64,000 bases of DNA, taken from contig CAZMGV010000004.1 of the NCBI GenBank assembly GCA_964565925.1, positions 208,589 through 272,588 of the forward strand, read 5' to 3'. This DNA is from CAZMGV01 sp964565925. GTDB taxonomy: Bacteria > JAGRBM01 > JAHCIT01. How positions within the stretch are numbered: the first letter of the stretch is position 1; each line of letters starts with the position of its first letter. Shown piece by piece: positions 61,179 to 64,000 of the stretch. The notes under the pieces are model-generated. The model worked only from the letters and a program-made list of their open reading frames with translations. It was not told the DNA's origin and ran no database searches. A program made the translations under genes and the position numbers.

Positions 61179-61718
61179 ATGAAGCTGATTTCCGTCAAAG
61201 AGCTGCTCGAAAACGACCACCGCGAAATAAACGACCTGTTCGGCCGCGCGATGCAGGCTCTGGACGGCGGCCGCCCGTCGACGGCCCATAACCGGCTCGA
61301 CCTTTTCTGGATGCGCCTGGCGGTACATATCCGCGCTGAACACAAGGCGCTCTTCCCCCGGTTCGAGGCGTTGCGGAGCCGGCCGGATCATCCGGCCGCT
61401 GGCCGGGGCAAAGAGTTTGAAACGACAGTGCAATCGCTCCGGCGCGAGCACGACGAGTTCATGCTCACCCTCTCGGAGTCGGTCGCCACCCTGAAGAAAG
61501 TGCGCCGCGGTGCGGATGCAAAGGAAGTCGCTGCGAAGATCTCCGCAGTCAAGGACCGGCTGACTGGACTTTCGGAACGTCTCAGCCGCCACAACATCGA
61601 GGAAGAATCCACTGTGTATCCGCTTATCGATGCCTGGGAGAGCCCCGCCTCCGCCGAGGCGCTTCACCGCCAGCTGACTGCGGAGCTGCAGCGCCTTCCT
61701 TCCCGCGCCGGCAACTGA
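61179..61718 (+). CDS. Hemerythrin HHE-domain protein
   Basis: 179 residues, a four-helix bundle. Iron ligands appear in the expected order: H14 in LLENDHREI, then HIRAEHKALFPRFE, later LRREHDEF and RHNIEEESTVYPLI near the end. The N-terminus MKLISVKELLENDHREIN is typical of stand-alone HHE proteins of this size. These bind oxygen, nitric oxide or act in iron-sulfur repair; which applies is not clear. There is no signal peptide. It is monocistronic by spacing and divergent from the lipid operon. Confidence 0.88.
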   Translation: MKLISVKELLENDHREINDLFGRAMQALDGGRPSTAHNRLDLFWMRLAVHIRAEHKALFPRFEALRSRPDHPAAGRGKEFETTVQSLRREHDEFMLTLSESVATLKKVRRGADAKEVAAKISAVKDRLTGLSERLSRHNIEEESTVYPLIDAWESPASAEALHRQLTAELQRLPSRAGN

Positions 61719-61893
61719 TCGCAACGGACCGCCGCGCATTTCGTCGCATTCATCTGCCTCCATCGGCACTGTGATAGTTCTGTAAACTTTCCAAGGTTGA
61801 CAAAAATCACAATGTAAAGAACGTGTACATCTCCGCCATTTAACTTGCGGTTTCCCGGCATTTGTCGTTTGGTAGGCGCGCAAGGAGATCCAC

Positions 61894-63771
61894 ATGACCC
61901 GTATTCTTTTTTCCAGCGTCTGCCGCCCGTTCGGCGGCCCCGGCGAAGGCGACTCCGTCGGCGCCGAGCTGTTCAACGCACAGGTGACTCGCGCACAGGG
62001 AATCTTCAGCCTGCGCCAGGTGATCCGTTGCTGGGCGATCGACTACCTCGCCGAAAACATCCAGACCCCCTGCGTCACCCTTCACTACCCTTCGGAAAGG
62101 GAGTTCATCCGTGAACTCCGCCGCGAGCGCTACGACTACATCGGTCTCAACTTCGTCGTGGCGACTTTTCACAAGCTGCGCCGGATGGTGGAGCTGATCC
62201 GCAGACATTCACCTGGGTCCAGGATCATCCTGGGCGGCTACGGAACCGTCCTGCCGGACGACCTTCTGCTGCCGTTTGGCGACTACATCTGCCGCGAAGA
62301 AGGCGTCGGCTTCATGCGCCGCCTGCTGGGCGAGCCGCTCGACCGTCCGATCCGCCACCCCTACGCGCCGATCCCCACGGTCCGCATGTATTCCTACCAG
62401 CAGAAAGGCACCGTCGCGCATCTGACGGCCGGACTCGGCTGCCCCAATGGCTGCGACTTCTGCTGCACCTCGCACTTCTTCAAGCGGGCCTATGTCCCCT
62501 TTCTGCAGAGCGGGCGCGAGGTCTACGACGCCATCAGGGAGATGACCGCCCGGAGCAAAGCCGCCGGCGACCAGCTTACCGGCTTCATCCTGATCGACGA
62601 GGATTTCTTCCTGCAGAAGCGCCGCGCCCGGGAGTTCCTGGAGTGCGTCCGCGCGGAAGGCCCGACGCTTCCGATCATGGGATTCGGCAGCGTGCGCGGA
62701 CTGTCTCAGTTCACCCCGGACGAAATCGCCGAGATGAACTTCGACACGATCTGGACCGCGTTCGAAGGGACCGAGTCCGGCTACGGCAAGCTGCAGGGCA
62801 AGTCGCTCGAGGAGCTGTACTCGGGGCTGAAATCGCGGGGGATCAACATCCTCTCGTCGATGATCATCGGCTTCCCGTACCAGAACCGGGAAAAGATCAT
62901 GAAGGAGTACGACCGGCTCCTGAAGCTGGCACCGTCCCTTTATCAGGTACTCATTTATTTCGCCTTCCCGGGCACGCCGTTCCACAAGCAGGTGCTGGCC
63001 GAAAAGCGCTACCTGCCGGAATACGCCGACAACCCGGATCTGAGGCGCTGGGACGGATTCTCCATGCACTTCAAGCACCCGGAGATGACGCCCGAGGAAG
63101 TGGAAAAGATCCAGAAGGAACTGTTCCGCAAGGATTACGAACTGCTGGGCCCGTCGATCGTCCGTCTGGTGAAGGTGTGGTTCGACGGTTACGAAAATCT
63201 AAGAAATTCGGAGAACCCGGTGCTGCGACAGCGGGCGCTACGGATGCGCCAGAGCACCCTGGACGCCCTGCCCGGTATCGCCCCGGCGACGGTGTTCGGG
63301 CCGACACAGGAGACCCGTGCGGCCGCCCGGACCCTGTTCCAGCGTATCCGCCGCGATCAGGGCGGACTTTCTCCGATCCTCTGGGCCATGAGCGCCGGCT
63401 CCTGCGCGATGGCAGTGATGAGCTGGGTCTTCCTGAAGCTGCGCCTCTTCCAGCAGCCTGCGCTGTTCAGGGTCGAGCACCGTATCCCCGACAGCCGGAC
63501 GGCCGCGGTCTCTCCGCACCGGATGCAGGGAGGATTCCAGGCGAATCCGCTCTCGGCCTTCATTGAAGACGTCACCCGGAACACGAAAGACCTGCTCTAC
63601 TGGGTCACCCACGGGGCGACTCCGAAGAACGCCGACGGCTACCCGACCGGCGTGATCACCAGGGTGGAGACCGAGATACGCTCGCTGAACGTCCCGCTGC
63701 CGGTAAACGCGAACTCCGTCATCCCGGCAATCAGCCCGCCGGTCACGCATCAGCCGAGCGTGCTGCAATAA
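61894..63771 (+). CDS. Radical SAM protein of the B12-binding-domain type
   Basis: 625 residues. The N-terminal 150 residues look like the cobalamin-binding Rossmann domain of BchE/HpnR-type enzymes (YDYIGLNFVVATFHKLRRMV, IILGGYGTVLPDD), but the DxHxxG base-off motif is absent. The radical SAM motif is LGCPNGCDFCC (C-x3-C-x2-C), with FILIDEDFFLQKRRAREF and SSMIIGFPYQNREKI after it. The last 200 residues are a family-specific region of helices and a short hydrophobic stretch. Members methylate or rearrange lipids and cofactors; no substrate can be named. AAGGAG precedes the ATG, and a strong terminator follows. Confidence 0.85.
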   Translation: MTRILFSSVCRPFGGPGEGDSVGAELFNAQVTRAQGIFSLRQVIRCWAIDYLAENIQTPCVTLHYPSEREFIRELRRERYDYIGLNFVVATFHKLRRMVELIRRHSPGSRIILGGYGTVLPDDLLLPFGDYICREEGVGFMRRLLGEPLDRPIRHPYAPIPTVRMYSYQQKGTVAHLTAGLGCPNGCDFCCTSHFFKRAYVPFLQSGREVYDAIREMTARSKAAGDQLTGFILIDEDFFLQKRRAREFLECVRAEGPTLPIMGFGSVRGLSQFTPDEIAEMNFDTIWTAFEGTESGYGKLQGKSLEELYSGLKSRGINILSSMIIGFPYQNREKIMKEYDRLLKLAPSLYQVLIYFAFPGTPFHKQVLAEKRYLPEYADNPDLRRWDGFSMHFKHPEMTPEEVEKIQKELFRKDYELLGPSIVRLVKVWFDGYENLRNSENPVLRQRALRMRQSTLDALPGIAPATVFGPTQETRAAARTLFQRIRRDQGGLSPILWAMSAGSCAMAVMSWVFLKLRLFQQPALFRVEHRIPDSRTAAVSPHRMQGGFQANPLSAFIEDVTRNTKDLLYWVTHGATPKNADGYPTGVITRVETEIRSLNVPLPVNANSVIPAISPPVTHQPSVLQ

Positions 63772-63793
63772 GGTAACGGACTGATGGCTCGAT

Positions 63794-63828
63794 AAGCTGG
63801 CGGCGCGCCCGGTGCCGCCAGCTTTTTG
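63794..63828 (+). terminator. Intrinsic terminator after the radical SAM gene
   Basis: AAGCTGGCGGC and GCCGCCAGCTT form an 11-bp perfect stem with a 9-base loop, followed by a run of T. It lies 22 bases after the stop codon and is the clearest intrinsic terminator in the window. Confidence 0.9.
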
Positions 63829-63875
63829 CATCTGGCCGAAGCTCCCAGTCTGAGCGGCCATTGCCCCCTCCCCGG

Positions 63876-63903
63876 TTGACAATAAACGCGTCCGGTCTAT
63901 CTT
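63876..63903 (+). promoter_or_regulatory. Sigma-70-type promoter before the tRNA-Gly-like sequence
   Basis: TTGACA (63876-63881) and TATCTT (63898-63903) are 16 bases apart. The predicted start near 63910 is just before the tRNA-like sequence at 63918, as expected for a tRNA transcript. Confidence 0.6.
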
Positions 63904-63917
63904 GAGGGGGTTCCCGG

Positions 63918-63958
63918 GCGCGAGTAACTCAGTTGGTAGAGTGCCAGCTTCCCAAGCT
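63918..63958 (+). tRNA. 5' half of a tRNA-Gly (anticodon CCC); 3' half absent
   Basis: The order is acceptor strand GCGCGAG, TA, D-arm ACTC-AGTTGGTA-GAGT, G, anticodon stem CCAGC, loop TTCCCAA and then GCT. This matches a tRNA-Gly with anticodon CCC (63951-63953). The stem should close with GCTGG, but the sequence reads GCTCA, and no T-arm, acceptor 3' strand or CCA follows in the remaining 40 bases. A good promoter precedes it. The gene is therefore broken here by an insertion or junction, or by an assembly error. Confidence 0.65.
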
Positions 63959-64000
63959 CACCCGGACGATTTCCACCCAAATCCACCAGTGACCGAAGAC

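Overview
The window is a GC-rich, densely coded piece of a Gram-negative bacterial chromosome. Lipoprotein signals, an OmpH/Skp-type periplasmic chaperone, an MMPL/RND exporter, a DUF507 protein, an FHA-GAF sigma-54 activator, HD-GYP and GGDEF proteins and many FAD-linked lipid enzymes fit an uncultured delta-proteobacterium-like lineage (Myxococcota, Desulfobacterota and relatives). That placement is inference from gene content. No rRNA, phage, transposase or CRISPR was seen.

Layout. 1-8 kb: the end of an HD-GYP protein, a glutaredoxin-TlpA fusion, a CrtI-like flavoenzyme, a GGDEF protein, a membrane-anchored glutamate-synthase-like flavoprotein, a CheY-like receiver, an unknown protein and a DciA-like protein. 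8-13.4 kb: a basic membrane-anchored protein, gamma-glutamyltransferase lipoprotein, glycosyltransferase, TPR protein and thymidylate kinase. 13.4-26.3 kb: a long leftward gene series. It runs from a zinc-ribbon response regulator and a Sm-like protein through glpA, glpB, two alkylglycerone-phosphate-synthase (AGPS)-like genes, a GlpC-like Fe-S protein, a lipid kinase, ompH and a zinc-finger/glycine-repeat protein to prpE. The glp-AGPS block is a candidate ether-lipid or glycerophosphate-remodelling system.

26.5-33.9 kb: DUF507, an MMPL/RND exporter, a sigma-54 activator, a receiver protein and an iron-type alcohol dehydrogenase. 33.9-39.2 kb: five consecutive predicted lipoproteins in two paralogue sets, one fused to a formylglycine-enzyme-like domain that lacks the usual cysteines. 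39.3-44 kb: a palindromic repeat, a methyltransferase with a C8 tract near its start, a pseudouridine synthase, and a compact PqqD / S26 peptidase / HprK-like kinase / radical-SAM-SPASM cassette that resembles peptide-modification machinery. 44-50 kb: a leftward set of class III cyclase, cysS, a cyclic-nucleotide-binding protein, an AI-2E-type permease and a hydrolase.

50-64 kb: a long-chain acyl-CoA synthetase, a DUF4124 protein, a three-part NfnA-NfnB-rubrerythrin fusion, a leftward lipid operon (two CrtI-like oxidoreductases, two SCP2-type proteins, a methyltransferase), a hemerythrin, a large radical SAM protein with a strong terminator, and the 5' half of a tRNA-Gly behind a good promoter.

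A 16-bp dyad TGAC-N6-GTCA occurs upstream of three of the lipid/flavoprotein units (at 1.4, 25.0 and 61.0 kb), which suggests a shared regulator. Start codons were chosen by ribosome-binding site, overlap with the upstream gene and conserved N-termini. Several differ from the longest open frame.
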